A stretch of 64,000 bases of DNA from Tranquillimonas rosea (GTDB lineage: Bacteria; Pseudomonadota; Alphaproteobacteria; Rhodobacterales; Rhodobacteraceae), in contig NZ_FOGU01000003.1 of assembly GCF_900111315.1 (NCBI RefSeq), positions 283,718 to 347,717 of the forward strand, written 5' to 3'. Within the stretch, counting starts at the first letter, position 1; each line of letters opens with the position of its first letter. This document shows positions 52,987 through 63,041 of the stretch, one piece after another. The position numbers were made by a program, and so were the translations under genes. Below the pieces are notes generated by a model. It saw only the letters and a list, made by a program, of their open reading frames with translations, had not been told where the DNA came from and made no database searches.

Positions 52987-55428
52987 TCAGGGCCGTGCGC
53001 CCTGCGCGACGGTAAAGGGGAACAGGCCGATCTCGCCCCGGATGACGTAGCGACCCGCCCCGGCGCCAGGAAACACGAGCTGGCAGGTTTCAAGCTCGGC
53101 GCCGCTCCACACCCAGCTGTCGCAGAGCCGCCCGTCCAGCACCCGGCTCGTCCCGTCCCCGCCCGCGGGCAACGGGCCGAAGGCGCCGGTCTGGACCAAG
53201 GCGCCCTCCTTGGTGCGCAGCTGGGACCACGGCTGCTGCACGGTCCACGACGTCTCTCCGACGACCTCCTGGCCGAACAGGAGCGCGCGCAGCGCCTCCG
53301 CCGACAGGGGCTGCGGCAACGATGACGGCGCCCCCGCGCCTCCTCCCGCCCGGACCAGCCCTGCGAGGAGCGACGCGCGCGCCTTCGGATCCGCGAAGCC
53401 AAGGGTCGCGGCCGCCTCCGCCGGCGTCGGCCTCCGCCAGGTCGCGGCGCGCGGATTGTCGTAGGCGACCCTGCCGACGCGCCACGCAGCGAAGGGCAGG
53501 CTTTCCACGGCAGAGGCCAGGGCCGAGAAGGCCGTCTGCCCTCGGCCCCGATCCTCGTCGTGCCCCTCGATCGCCGCCGCGAGCGTGAGCATGTCCAGCG
53601 ACGGCCCCCGCGCGAGGTCCAGTGCCGACACGGTCGCGGCCCGTGCCGCCCGAAGGTCGCCTTCGGCAAACCGCGCGAGCGCCAGCGCCTCGTAGCCCCG
53701 CGCCGACGCGCCGGGGGCGAGCCCGATGGCGCGCAGGGCGGTGGCGACGGCCGCCCCGGTATCGCCGCGCAGGGCCTGCGTGCGGGCCAGCGTCTCCAAC
53801 GCGGCGACATGCGCGCCCTCGATCGCCAGCGCCCGGCGCGCGGCCGCTTCGGCGGCATCGAAGTCCAGCCGACGCAAGGCCAGCCGGGCGCGCACCGCCA
53901 AGAGGTCGGGATGCGGAACGCCGCCGCGCGCCAGAAGAACTTTCAGCCGAAGATACCCCTCCAGTCGGTGTAGCCCGGCCACGCGCGCGAAATCGTCCGC
54001 GCCGAAGGCGATGCGCTCGTAGGCCAGCGCGAGGGCCGCCGCCGGCTCTGCCGCACCGGGATGCGCCTGCGAGAGCGGCACCAGCGCCGCGACAGCCCGC
54101 GCGGTCGCCTCGGGCGAGCCGGCGCGCACCTGACCCAGCGCCGAAAGATAGGGCGCGACCGCCGCGGCCGGCAGGTCGAGCGGCCTCGGCGCATGCACCG
54201 GCCCGAGCGCGAGGCCGATACGGTCGGCCACGCGGGCGACCGCCAGATCGCGCAACGCGCGAGGATCGCCGCCGTCGCCCGAAAGGCGTTCGGCCCAGAC
54301 CTCCTGCCCGTCCCCCGTCGCGACGATCCAGGCGTTCAGCACCATCGCGTCATCGTCGCGGCGGAGGCGTCCGTGCAGGACATGGATCGCGCCCATCCGC
54401 CCCTCGTTCCCCTCGGGCACGGTGCGCCCGGCCTCACGCGACAGAATGGTCAGACCCGACCGGCGCACCAGCGCGGTCGACAGGTCGTCTCCGAACCCTT
54501 CGGCAAAGCCCGGATCGACATTCGGCCCGGCGAGGAAGGGCCGGACCAGAAGCCGCGTCGCCTCTGCCGGGATGGCCGGGGCGCGGGGCCAGAGCAGCCA
54601 GCCGGCAACGGCGATCACAAGCGCGGTCAGGATTGCGGAAAGGCCCCACGCAGAGCGGCGTGTGACAGGTCGCAGCCCCATGCGCGGTGGCGGCCGGACA
54701 TCGCCGCTCCTGATCCTGTCCCGCAGGCCGGTCAGCGCGGTGGACGGCGCCGTGCCCAGATCGTCGTCCAACCGCCGCGCGAATCGGTCCGCCTGTTCCA
54801 GCGCGGCCGCCTGCCGCCCGGCCGACGCCAGACGGCGCATCCGGACCCGCACGGCGGCCTCGCAATAAGGGTCGATCCGGAGGGCGCGGTCGATCGTGGC
54901 CGCGTCGGCCGCCTCCGGCCGTGCTTCCCACAGCTCCATCAGACCCGCCGCGGCCGAGGCGGCGCGGTCGTGCAGCCGGGCGGCCTCAGAGCTCCGCCAT
55001 TCGGCATAGGCCTCTTCCGTGTCGATCGCGAGGTCGTCGAGCAGGTCATCGCGGTAGAGGGCCAGGCAGCGCCGGAGGGCGGCCTCGGTGCCGTCCGCGG
55101 CGCAGCGCTCGAACGCCTGCACGTCGATCCGGAGCCGAGAGCGGTCGAGCGCCACGCACTCGCCATCGGTGACCAGCAGCCCCGGCACGACCGGCTCCAG
55201 CGCGCGCCGCAGGGAATAGAGCGCCTGGCTCAGCGACGCGAGCGCCTGGCGCATCTCGCCCCGGCTCCACAGCAATCCGGCCAACCGTTCCCGCGGCACG
55301 GGACGTCCGTCGGCAAGCGCCAGCACCGCGAGCAGGGCCCGCGCCTTGCGCGTCTCGATCCGGACCGGCGTGCCCGCACCATCGGTCACGCCGAACGCAC
55401 CGAGAAGGGTGATGGCCGGCGCATCCAT
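52987..55428 (-). CDS. SARP/BTAD-type transcriptional regulator with membrane segment and TPR-like C-terminus
   Basis: 813 aa. Residues about 1-95 form an OmpR-like winged helix of the SARP type (TLLGAFGVTDGAGTPVRIETRKARALLAVLAL). Residues about 100-240 are a BTAD helical domain. A single membrane helix lies at 261-280 (WGLSAILTALVIAVAGWLLW), then an adenylate-cyclase-associated-type region (LLVRPFLAGPNVDPGFAEGFGDDLSTAL), then many TPR-like helices (about 420-640). The C-terminal end faces the periplasm if the DNA-binding part is cytoplasmic, in the manner of CadC or ToxR. The start at 55428 was preferred. Target genes are unknown. Confidence 0.82.
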   Translation of the reverse strand: MDAPAITLLGAFGVTDGAGTPVRIETRKARALLAVLALADGRPVPRERLAGLLWSRGEMRQALASLSQALYSLRRALEPVVPGLLVTDGECVALDRSRLRIDVQAFERCAADGTEAALRRCLALYRDDLLDDLAIDTEEAYAEWRSSEAARLHDRAASAAAGLMELWEARPEAADAATIDRALRIDPYCEAAVRVRMRRLASAGRQAAALEQADRFARRLDDDLGTAPSTALTGLRDRIRSGDVRPPPRMGLRPVTRRSAWGLSAILTALVIAVAGWLLWPRAPAIPAEATRLLVRPFLAGPNVDPGFAEGFGDDLSTALVRRSGLTILSREAGRTVPEGNEGRMGAIHVLHGRLRRDDDAMVLNAWIVATGDGQEVWAERLSGDGGDPRALRDLAVARVADRIGLALGPVHAPRPLDLPAAAVAPYLSALGQVRAGSPEATARAVAALVPLSQAHPGAAEPAAALALAYERIAFGADDFARVAGLHRLEGYLRLKVLLARGGVPHPDLLAVRARLALRRLDFDAAEAAARRALAIEGAHVAALETLARTQALRGDTGAAVATALRAIGLAPGASARGYEALALARFAEGDLRAARAATVSALDLARGPSLDMLTLAAAIEGHDEDRGRGQTAFSALASAVESLPFAAWRVGRVAYDNPRAATWRRPTPAEAAATLGFADPKARASLLAGLVRAGGGAGAPSSLPQPLSAEALRALLFGQEVVGETSWTVQQPWSQLRTKEGALVQTGAFGPLPAGGDGTSRVLDGRLCDSWVWSGAELETCQLVFPGAGAGRYVIRGEIGLFPFTVAQGARP

Positions 55429-55451
55429 GCCGCCGAGTGTCCCGCACAATC

Positions 55452-55464
55452 TGACGCTGCGTCA
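55452..55464. promoter_or_regulatory. 13-bp palindrome between the SARP-like gene and the divergent exported-protein gene
   Basis: TGACG-CTG-CGTCA, a perfect 5-bp dyad, 24 bp before the SARP-like start on one side and about 145 bp before the exported-protein gene on the other. It may be an autoregulatory site; short enough to be chance. Confidence 0.3.
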
Positions 55465-55609
55465 ATTTCGGTCGCGACGCCGGGACGCCGAACTAGCGAA
55501 GAATGCGCCCCGCTCCGCGTTTTTGAGACAGGTTTGAGAGCGGATTGGCCCCACGATGACCGCCAGCGCGCAGAACCGTCCCGTCAGCATCTGGATGGGA
55601 GGTCCGGCC

Positions 55610-56131
55610 ATGAGACTCGCTGCAAGCGTCGCACTCTGTCTTCTTCTCGCCGCTCCGGCGGCCGCCGCACCCGCGGTCACCGGCGCCACGTCCCCGCAGG
55701 AACCAGATGCCGTACACGCGACGATGGAGCAGCTAGACCTGTGGCTCGACACCTATACCGACCTTCCGCGCCCGGACACGCCGCTCGCGCGCATCGGGTT
55801 CGTCGCGGCGGGCGAGGCTGTGCCCTACGCGGGCCGGATGACCCGGCTCGAAAGCACGATGAGCGGGCTCTACGACGAGGCGAGCGCGACGATCTACCTC
55901 GTCCGTCCGTGGTTCGGAGACACCGCCCGCGACCGCAGCGTGCTGCTGCACGAGATGGCGCACCACCGGCAGGCCACGGCGAAGCACTGGTACTGCCCGG
56001 AGGCGATGGAATGGGACGCCTACCGCATCCAGGAAGAGTACCTGGCCAAGCTCGGCGAGACCGGAGACTTCAACTGGACGTGGATCGCGCTGCTGTCGTC
56101 CTGCGCACCGCGGGACCACCACCCCGACTGA
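55610..56131 (+). CDS. Exported HExxH-motif protein (DUF6647-like)
   Basis: A 173-aa protein with a signal peptide (residues 1-20, ending APAAAA). It has a zinc-metallopeptidase-type motif HEMAHH at residues 114-119, preceded by an acidic DTARDRSVLL stretch, and Cys129 and a C-terminal Cys that could pair. The start at 55610 follows GGGAGG. It resembles a small family of exported DUF6647 proteins. Proteolysis is possible but the protein is short for a full protease. It is divergent from the SARP-like regulator. Confidence 0.72.
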   Translation: MRLAASVALCLLLAAPAAAAPAVTGATSPQEPDAVHATMEQLDLWLDTYTDLPRPDTPLARIGFVAAGEAVPYAGRMTRLESTMSGLYDEASATIYLVRPWFGDTARDRSVLLHEMAHHRQATAKHWYCPEAMEWDAYRIQEEYLAKLGETGDFNWTWIALLSSCAPRDHHPD

Positions 56132-56135
56132 GGCG

Positions 56136-57218
56136 TCAGAGGCCGAGCGTCCTGCGCCATTCCTCGAAACGCGCGCTCAGCGCCGGGCCATGCTCGGCCC
56201 AGAACACCGGGTCGAGCACCAGCGCGTCCGCGATCCGGTCCTCGCGCGAGGGGATGTGCGGCAGCACCGCGCCGCCGGTGTGAAACCACGGCTCGTTCGC
56301 TGCGATGATGTCCAGCGCCGAACGCCGCATCGGACCGTAGGGAATCCAGCGGGCCTGCGCCGCCTGCTGCTCGGGCCGGGCGACGTGGCGCAGGAACGCC
56401 AGAGCGGCCTCTTCCCGGTCCGTGCCCGCCACGACCGCGAACCACTCCTCATCCAGAATTTGACCGTCGTAGATCGTCCGGATCTCGGTCGCGCCTGAAA
56501 GATAGGCCGCCGCCACGCGGCCGTTATAGGCGGTGGTCATCGCCACGTCCCCCGACCGCAACAGCTCGACCGGCTCTTCCCCTGACGACCAGAACCGCAG
56601 GTCCGCCGCGATCCGGTCCAGCACCGAGAACGCGCGGTCGCGCCCCTGTTCGGTCGCCAGCACATCGTACACGTCCGCTGCGGGCACCCCCTCCGCGACA
56701 AGCGCCATCTCCAGCGTCGCCTGCGGGAAGGCGGCGATGGCGCGCGGACCGGGATGGCGTTCGGGATCGAAGAAGTCGGCCAGGCTGTCGGGGGCGTCGC
56801 CGTCATAGGCCCGCGCGTCATACGCGGTGACCCAGGACCAGGTGATGTTCGGACCGACGCAGTCATTGGGGCGGGGAATGACGAGGTCGGCGTCCATCTC
56901 TGGCGGGAACAGGTCGTCCGGCAGTTTCAGGAACAGCCCCTCGTCGCAGCCGATCCGCGCGTCCCGCGCCAGCACGTCGACGACGTCCCACGCGACCTCA
57001 CCCGCGTCCCGCTGCATGCGCAGCTCCGCCAGCCCGCCGCGATACTCCAGCCATTCCAGCGCGACCCCGGTTTCGGCGGTGAAACCGGCGCCGTAGGCGT
57101 TCTCCTGGCTCTGCTGATATGTCCCGCCCCACGTCACCACCCTCAGCGGCTCGGCATCTGCCACGGCCTGCGACAGCAGGAGGCACACCAGCGAAGAGGC
57201 GAGAGTCGTCCGAGACAT
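56136..57218 (-). CDS. Polyamine/iron-type ABC transporter substrate-binding protein (orphan)
   Basis: A 360-aa PotD-like (family 1/8 extracellular solute-binding) protein with a signal peptide ending AVADA. It opens LRVVTWGGTYQQSQENAYGAGF and has typical hinge segments (NDCVGPNITWSWVTAYDARAY, VAMTTAYNGRVAAAYL). Such proteins bind spermidine, putrescine or related cations. No permease or ATPase genes are adjacent, so it either serves a complex encoded elsewhere or binds for another purpose. It is divergent from the TonB receptor gene. Confidence 0.85.
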   Translation of the reverse strand: MSRTTLASSLVCLLLSQAVADAEPLRVVTWGGTYQQSQENAYGAGFTAETGVALEWLEYRGGLAELRMQRDAGEVAWDVVDVLARDARIGCDEGLFLKLPDDLFPPEMDADLVIPRPNDCVGPNITWSWVTAYDARAYDGDAPDSLADFFDPERHPGPRAIAAFPQATLEMALVAEGVPAADVYDVLATEQGRDRAFSVLDRIAADLRFWSSGEEPVELLRSGDVAMTTAYNGRVAAAYLSGATEIRTIYDGQILDEEWFAVVAGTDREEAALAFLRHVARPEQQAAQARWIPYGPMRRSALDIIAANEPWFHTGGAVLPHIPSREDRIADALVLDPVFWAEHGPALSARFEEWRRTLGL

Positions 57219-57310
57219 GACGCAAGGTTAAGAAACCCGCCGGCAATCGATCAAGCCCGATGCGCATGGGCCGCCCACCGTCTCACCACGGGAAGCTGAC
57301 CGCCTATTTA

Positions 57311-57322
57311 ATGCACTTGCAT
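57311..57322. promoter_or_regulatory. Palindrome upstream of the TonB-dependent receptor gene
   Basis: ATGCA-CT-TGCAT lies in a locally AT-rich stretch of the 187-bp divergent region. It could be a metal-regulator or MarR-type operator. No close match to a Fur or iron-rhodo box is seen. Confidence 0.35.
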
Positions 57323-57405
57323 GATTGACGGCGCCACGCTACTTCGGCCGACGAAAGCCAGGTCCTTCCCAGCCAGAAACAGATCGAACTGTCAGGGAGC
57401 GGACC

Positions 57406-59343
57406 ATGACGCGTCGCAACGCACGGCTTTCACATCTCATGGCGGGCACGGCCGCCTCGGTTCTTGTCGCGCACGGGGTGCAGGCGCAGTCGCAGGAACC
57501 GTTCGAGCTGAACCCGATCCACGTCGAGAACCGCGACATCTTCGCCAACGCCGCCGACCGCGCGACCTCGATGTATGTCTCGGACTTCGAGCTGGAGCGC
57601 GCCCGCACCGGCGATCTCAAGGACGTTTTCGCCGGCGTCGCGTCGGTCTCGGTCGGTGGCGCGCTGCCCCTGACGCAGAAGATTTTCCTGAACGGCGTCG
57701 ACATGCTGAACCTCGGCGTCACGATCGACGGCACCGCCCAGAACAACCGCGCCTTTCACCACGTCACCGCGAACGCGATCGATCCCGGCCTGCTGAAACA
57801 GGTCCGCGCCGACCCGACCGTGGCCCCCGCGGATGCCGGACCCTACGCGCTGGCCGGTTCGGTGGTTTTCGAGACGGTCGATGCCGCGGACGTGCTGGAT
57901 CCCGACGACAGCTTTGGCGGCAACCTGCGGCTGGGCTACGCCGACAACGGCGAGACGGCGCAGGGCGCCCTGACCGTCGCCGGGATGCAGGGCGGGTTCT
58001 CGTGGCTGGGCTACGCCAAGCGGGCCGAGGGCGACGATTACGAAAGCGGCTCGGGCGACGTGATCCCGGGCACCGCCGCCGACCTGGAGAGCTACCTGGG
58101 CAAGGTGGCCTATGAGAGCCGCGACGGACACAGGATCGAACTGTCCGGCCAGCGCCTGCGCGACAGCGAGTTGCGGCAGTTCCGCGCCAATTTCGGCGGA
58201 CTGAACGGCGTCAGCGACGATCTGCGGCTCTACAATACCACGCGCGAAAGCTACTCGCTGAGCTACGAGAACACCCTGGCCAACGGAGTTTGGGATCCGA
58301 AGGTGACTCTTGGCTACTCGGAAAGCGACATCGTCGTGCCGGACCCGTGGGACAGCAATGGCCTGTCGGGCACGTGGTCCGCAACGGTGCAGAACACGTT
58401 CAACCTTTCGGACGCCGACACGATCACGGCCGGGATAGACTGGCGGAAGCGGTTCGGAGAATACACCAGCCCCGCCTTCGGCGACGACTACGAAGAGCGG
58501 TCGCGCAATGTCGGCCTGTTCGCGCAGGCGCGGCTGCAACCGCTGGACCGCCTGCGGCTGTCCTTCGGGGGCCGGGTCGACCGCCAGACCTTCGAGGGGA
58601 TCGACGGCAGCGAACAGACCAATACCGGCGTGTCGGCCAACGCCTCTGCCACCTATGCGCTGACCGACACGTTCTCGGTCCGGGGCGGCGCGTCGACGGT
58701 GTTCGGCGGCATCGATATCGAGGACAACTACACCTACCTGCCCAGCTGGTCCTACGGCAGCCTCGAACCGGCCCGCGCCGACAACGCGACGCTTGGTTTC
58801 GACTGGGAGGTCGGTCGCCTGACGCTGGGTGGCGAGGTGTTCGTGACGATGATCGACGACGCCCGCAGCGCCGAGGAGAATTTCGACTTCCGAAGCGAGG
58901 GCTTCAATCTCGGGGCGACCTACGATTGGGACAGCGGCTCGGCCCGGCTGACGGCCTCGCAGAGCGACGTGACCGTGAACGGCGACCCAGCGGACGGCTA
59001 CAGCGCACTGGACTTCGGCGCCCCGCTCGGGACCGTGATCGCCTTCGAGATCGAGCAGGAAACCGGCCTGGACGGATTGCGGGTCGGAGGGGGCCTCGAC
59101 CTCGCGCTCGACTACGACATGCCCGAGAGCGCCGACACCAATCTGGACGGCTACGAGGTGGTCAACGTCTTTGCCGAGTACATCCCGCCGCGCCACGATG
59201 GCCTGACCCTGCGAGCCGAGATCGCCAACCTGTTCGACGCGGAGTACGCTGATCGGGCGACTTATGGCGCCGACTTCGACACCGTCACGACGCTGAAGGA
59301 GCCGGGGCGGACGATCTCGCTCACCGCCGTCGCGCGCTTCTGA
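57406..59343 (+). CDS. TonB-dependent outer-membrane receptor
   Basis: A 645-aa receptor with a signal peptide (about residues 1-27, ending GVQAQ) and a likely TonB box (ELNPIHVEN). The plug domain follows (DLKDVFAGVASVSVGGALPLTQKIFLNGVD, TIDGTAQNNRAF), and then a 22-strand-type beta barrel ending in the usual aromatic residue (TAVARF). The C-terminal NLFDAEYADRATYG segment is the standard family signature. Ligands of such receptors include siderophores, heme, cobalamin and metal complexes; nothing here decides. A MarR-type gene follows tail to tail. Confidence 0.9.
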   Translation: MTRRNARLSHLMAGTAASVLVAHGVQAQSQEPFELNPIHVENRDIFANAADRATSMYVSDFELERARTGDLKDVFAGVASVSVGGALPLTQKIFLNGVDMLNLGVTIDGTAQNNRAFHHVTANAIDPGLLKQVRADPTVAPADAGPYALAGSVVFETVDAADVLDPDDSFGGNLRLGYADNGETAQGALTVAGMQGGFSWLGYAKRAEGDDYESGSGDVIPGTAADLESYLGKVAYESRDGHRIELSGQRLRDSELRQFRANFGGLNGVSDDLRLYNTTRESYSLSYENTLANGVWDPKVTLGYSESDIVVPDPWDSNGLSGTWSATVQNTFNLSDADTITAGIDWRKRFGEYTSPAFGDDYEERSRNVGLFAQARLQPLDRLRLSFGGRVDRQTFEGIDGSEQTNTGVSANASATYALTDTFSVRGGASTVFGGIDIEDNYTYLPSWSYGSLEPARADNATLGFDWEVGRLTLGGEVFVTMIDDARSAEENFDFRSEGFNLGATYDWDSGSARLTASQSDVTVNGDPADGYSALDFGAPLGTVIAFEIEQETGLDGLRVGGGLDLALDYDMPESADTNLDGYEVVNVFAEYIPPRHDGLTLRAEIANLFDAEYADRATYGADFDTVTTLKEPGRTISLTAVARF

Positions 59344-59352
59344 CGGCGCGCG

Positions 59353-59823
59353 TCACGGATAGAGCCGGATCAGCAGACGGGCGAGGTCATAGGCCTCGTC
59401 CGTGCCGAGCCGCGCGCCGAGTTCCGCCCGGATGGCGCGTTCGTAGACCGGCCAGATCCGATCGTGCACACCCTGCCCCGCCTCGGTCAGGACCAGCGTC
59501 TGACCGCGGCCCCGGCCGGGCCGGGGCGCCCGCGACAGCCAGCCCTTCGCCTCGATCCGCCGCGCATGCCGCGACAGCGCGTATTGCGCCGTGAACAGCC
59601 GCTTTTCGAGATCGGCCATCGGCAGCCCCTCCGGCCCGGCGCGGTCGAGCTCCAGCAGGATTTCGTACCAGACCGGGTCGTCGATACCCTCCCCGCGCAA
59701 TTCGCGCGCGATCCGCGGTCCCATGCTGCGCTGAAGCCGCAACAGGTTGAACCACACCCTGTTGTAGCCGATGGCCGGGTCGTCGTCGGCGGCGAACGGG
59801 TCGGGATCGGGTGTGGTGTCCAC
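59353..59823 (-). CDS. MarR-family transcriptional regulator
   Basis: A 156-aa protein with a GTG start behind a GAGG. The winged helix (about residues 60-110: PMADLEKRLFTAQYALSRHARRIEAKGWLSRAPRPGRGRGQTLVLTEAG) has the recognition helix and basic wing of MarR proteins. It is the only regulator beside the receptor gene, and it is convergent with it. It may control the receptor through the palindrome at 57311, or a distant target. Confidence 0.85.
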   Translation of the reverse strand: MDTTPDPDPFAADDDPAIGYNRVWFNLLRLQRSMGPRIARELRGEGIDDPVWYEILLELDRAGPEGLPMADLEKRLFTAQYALSRHARRIEAKGWLSRAPRPGRGRGQTLVLTEAGQGVHDRIWPVYERAIRAELGARLGTDEAYDLARLLIRLYP

Positions 59824-59902
59824 GTCGGGCCTCGTGACGCTGCGCTCGGGCCTTGATGAGCCTCCGGGCCACCCGGCACAAGGGCCCGGCCGATCCTGGC
59901 CG

Positions 59903-61517
<1,615 letters not shown>

Positions 61518-61817
61518 ATGAAAGATTGCCCAATGTCATCACGCGAACTGACCCGAGCCGAGACCGAGAGGCTGGCCCTGCTTTCGGAGAAAGCCAGCGC
61601 GGTCAGCCAATGTGTCGGTGCCATCCTTCAGCACGGGTACGACAGCTATTCCCTGAGCACGCCGGACACATCCAACCGAAGGAGGCTCTCGCAGGAGATC
61701 GAAGAACTCCTGGGGGTCATCGTCGTGATGGACAGGGATCTGGATCCCAATGTCGCCGACAATCCGAAAGATGTCATCGCACGGGTCCTGAAACAGTCCC
61801 AGCATCAGCCGGGCTGA
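61518..61817 (+). CDS. Small MazG-like (NTP pyrophosphohydrolase-fold) protein, tentative
   Basis: A 99-aa helical protein. LALLSEKASAVSQCVGAILQHGYDSYS and SNRRRLSQEIEELLGVIVVMDRDLD resemble small phage- and bacterial-type MazG-like proteins (usual pattern EExxEv...hG(W/Y)dS...NRexLexElgDllaai). The first acidic pair is reduced to a single Glu and the later Asp is missing, so metal-dependent catalysis may be lost. A start at 61533 (MSSREL) is also possible. No operon partner is seen. Confidence 0.45.
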   Translation: MKDCPMSSRELTRAETERLALLSEKASAVSQCVGAILQHGYDSYSLSTPDTSNRRRLSQEIEELLGVIVVMDRDLDPNVADNPKDVIARVLKQSQHQPG

Positions 61818-61918
61818 CCCGTTCTCCCGAACCGTGCGCGACGTCATGGCTGGTGCAAGACGACGACGCCTTTCATCCCCATGACCCGCGGCTTCGGCCA
61901 AGACCCGTCCGACATCGC

Positions 61919-63040
61919 CTAACGCAACGTCGCCCGGACCCGAATCCTGCCCGTTGCGCCCGCGGGCAACGTGGCCTCGTTCAGCCCCACCACGCACTCG
62001 GTGGCGCCGCAGTCCTGCCCGGCTGCGGGGCGTGAGAACTGCACCCCGTCCGCACCGCCGCCAAACCCCGAGACATCGGCCGCCTGAAAGATCAGGTCGT
62101 CGTCCAGCACATCCGTCAACCGGATGTCCGTTGCCGCGCCTGCGCCGGAATTTGTCACCGAGACCCGGTATTCGATGCAGGCGCCCGGGATCGCCGCGCG
62201 CGCGTCCGGCCTGCCGTCCATACCGAAATCGCGGCACCCTGTTCCGGATTCCGAGATCAGCCGCTGGGTCTTTGTCGCGTTCAGCTCCGCACCGAGCGTG
62301 TTGCAGAACGTCAGGTCGGAAAGCGCGATGGCCTGTTCCTGCGGATTGTTCGCCGGCGGATCGAACCCGTTCGAGTACCCCACCGTCACGCTGCTTACGG
62401 GGCTTGTGAAGCGGACCTCGACATTGCCGCCATCCACTCCGGGAGCGGCGTCGGAGCGAAAGCCCATCGCCTGGTTCGTCGCCAGCGGCGGCCCCAGATA
62501 GACCGTCGCCCGGCGCGACGTGCCGGTGCCCGAGGGAATGTGCGGCGACGTGAGCGCCGGAGCGACGGCCGCACCCGCGGCGTCGTAGCCGGTGACCGTC
62601 ACTCCGTCGCGGAAACCGCGCTGCGACCGGACCCGGTCGACGAAATCCACGTCGAAGATGTCGAAGGACAACCCGGCCACCGGGGACGCGAAATCGAGGC
62701 GGAGGATCAACACCTCCTTGCGGTTGGCGAAGTCCGTGGCCATCGCGAAACTCTCGGTGCCGGCACCGCGCCCGCCCGTGAACTCGGCACTGACCGCCGG
62801 ATAGCCCGGCTCGAGCCGCTTGGTCGCCCCCGACAGTGCGACGGTCACCGGTTGGCTCAGTCCCTCTCCCGGACGCGAGACATGCTCGGCTAGCACGGTT
62901 TCCGTCGTTCCGCCCGGCATCCAGCCCACGGCGGACCAGTCGAGCCGCAGCGCGGTCTGGGCAGACCCGCAACTCGCGGCCAGCGCGGGCGGCGCCAGGA
63001 CCAGAACCAGCGCGACGGCGGTAAGGATGCCCTTTGCCAT
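61919..63040 (-). CDS. Exported DUF11-type cell-surface protein
   Basis: A 373-aa protein with a signal peptide (residues 1-22, ending PALAA). A beta-rich lectin-like N-terminal region (RLDWSAVGWMPGG...FDIFDVDF...VTVGYSNGF) is followed by a DUF11 repeat (about 280-373: GACIEYRVSVTNSGAGAATDIRLTDVLDDDLIF), an immunoglobulin-like fold common in bacterial surface proteins. Several cysteines suggest disulfides. The upstream partial outer-membrane gene ends 1 bp before it, so the two are co-transcribed. Confidence 0.75.
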   Translation of the reverse strand: MAKGILTAVALVLVLAPPALAASCGSAQTALRLDWSAVGWMPGGTTETVLAEHVSRPGEGLSQPVTVALSGATKRLEPGYPAVSAEFTGGRGAGTESFAMATDFANRKEVLILRLDFASPVAGLSFDIFDVDFVDRVRSQRGFRDGVTVTGYDAAGAAVAPALTSPHIPSGTGTSRRATVYLGPPLATNQAMGFRSDAAPGVDGGNVEVRFTSPVSSVTVGYSNGFDPPANNPQEQAIALSDLTFCNTLGAELNATKTQRLISESGTGCRDFGMDGRPDARAAIPGACIEYRVSVTNSGAGAATDIRLTDVLDDDLIFQAADVSGFGGGADGVQFSRPAAGQDCGATECVVGLNEATLPAGATGRIRVRATLR

Positions 63041-63041
63041 G

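Noticed and set aside
54061-56283. A 740-aa plus-strand open frame across the SARP-like gene
   Set aside because: It is the complement of a well-supported regulator, Arg/Pro-rich without motifs.
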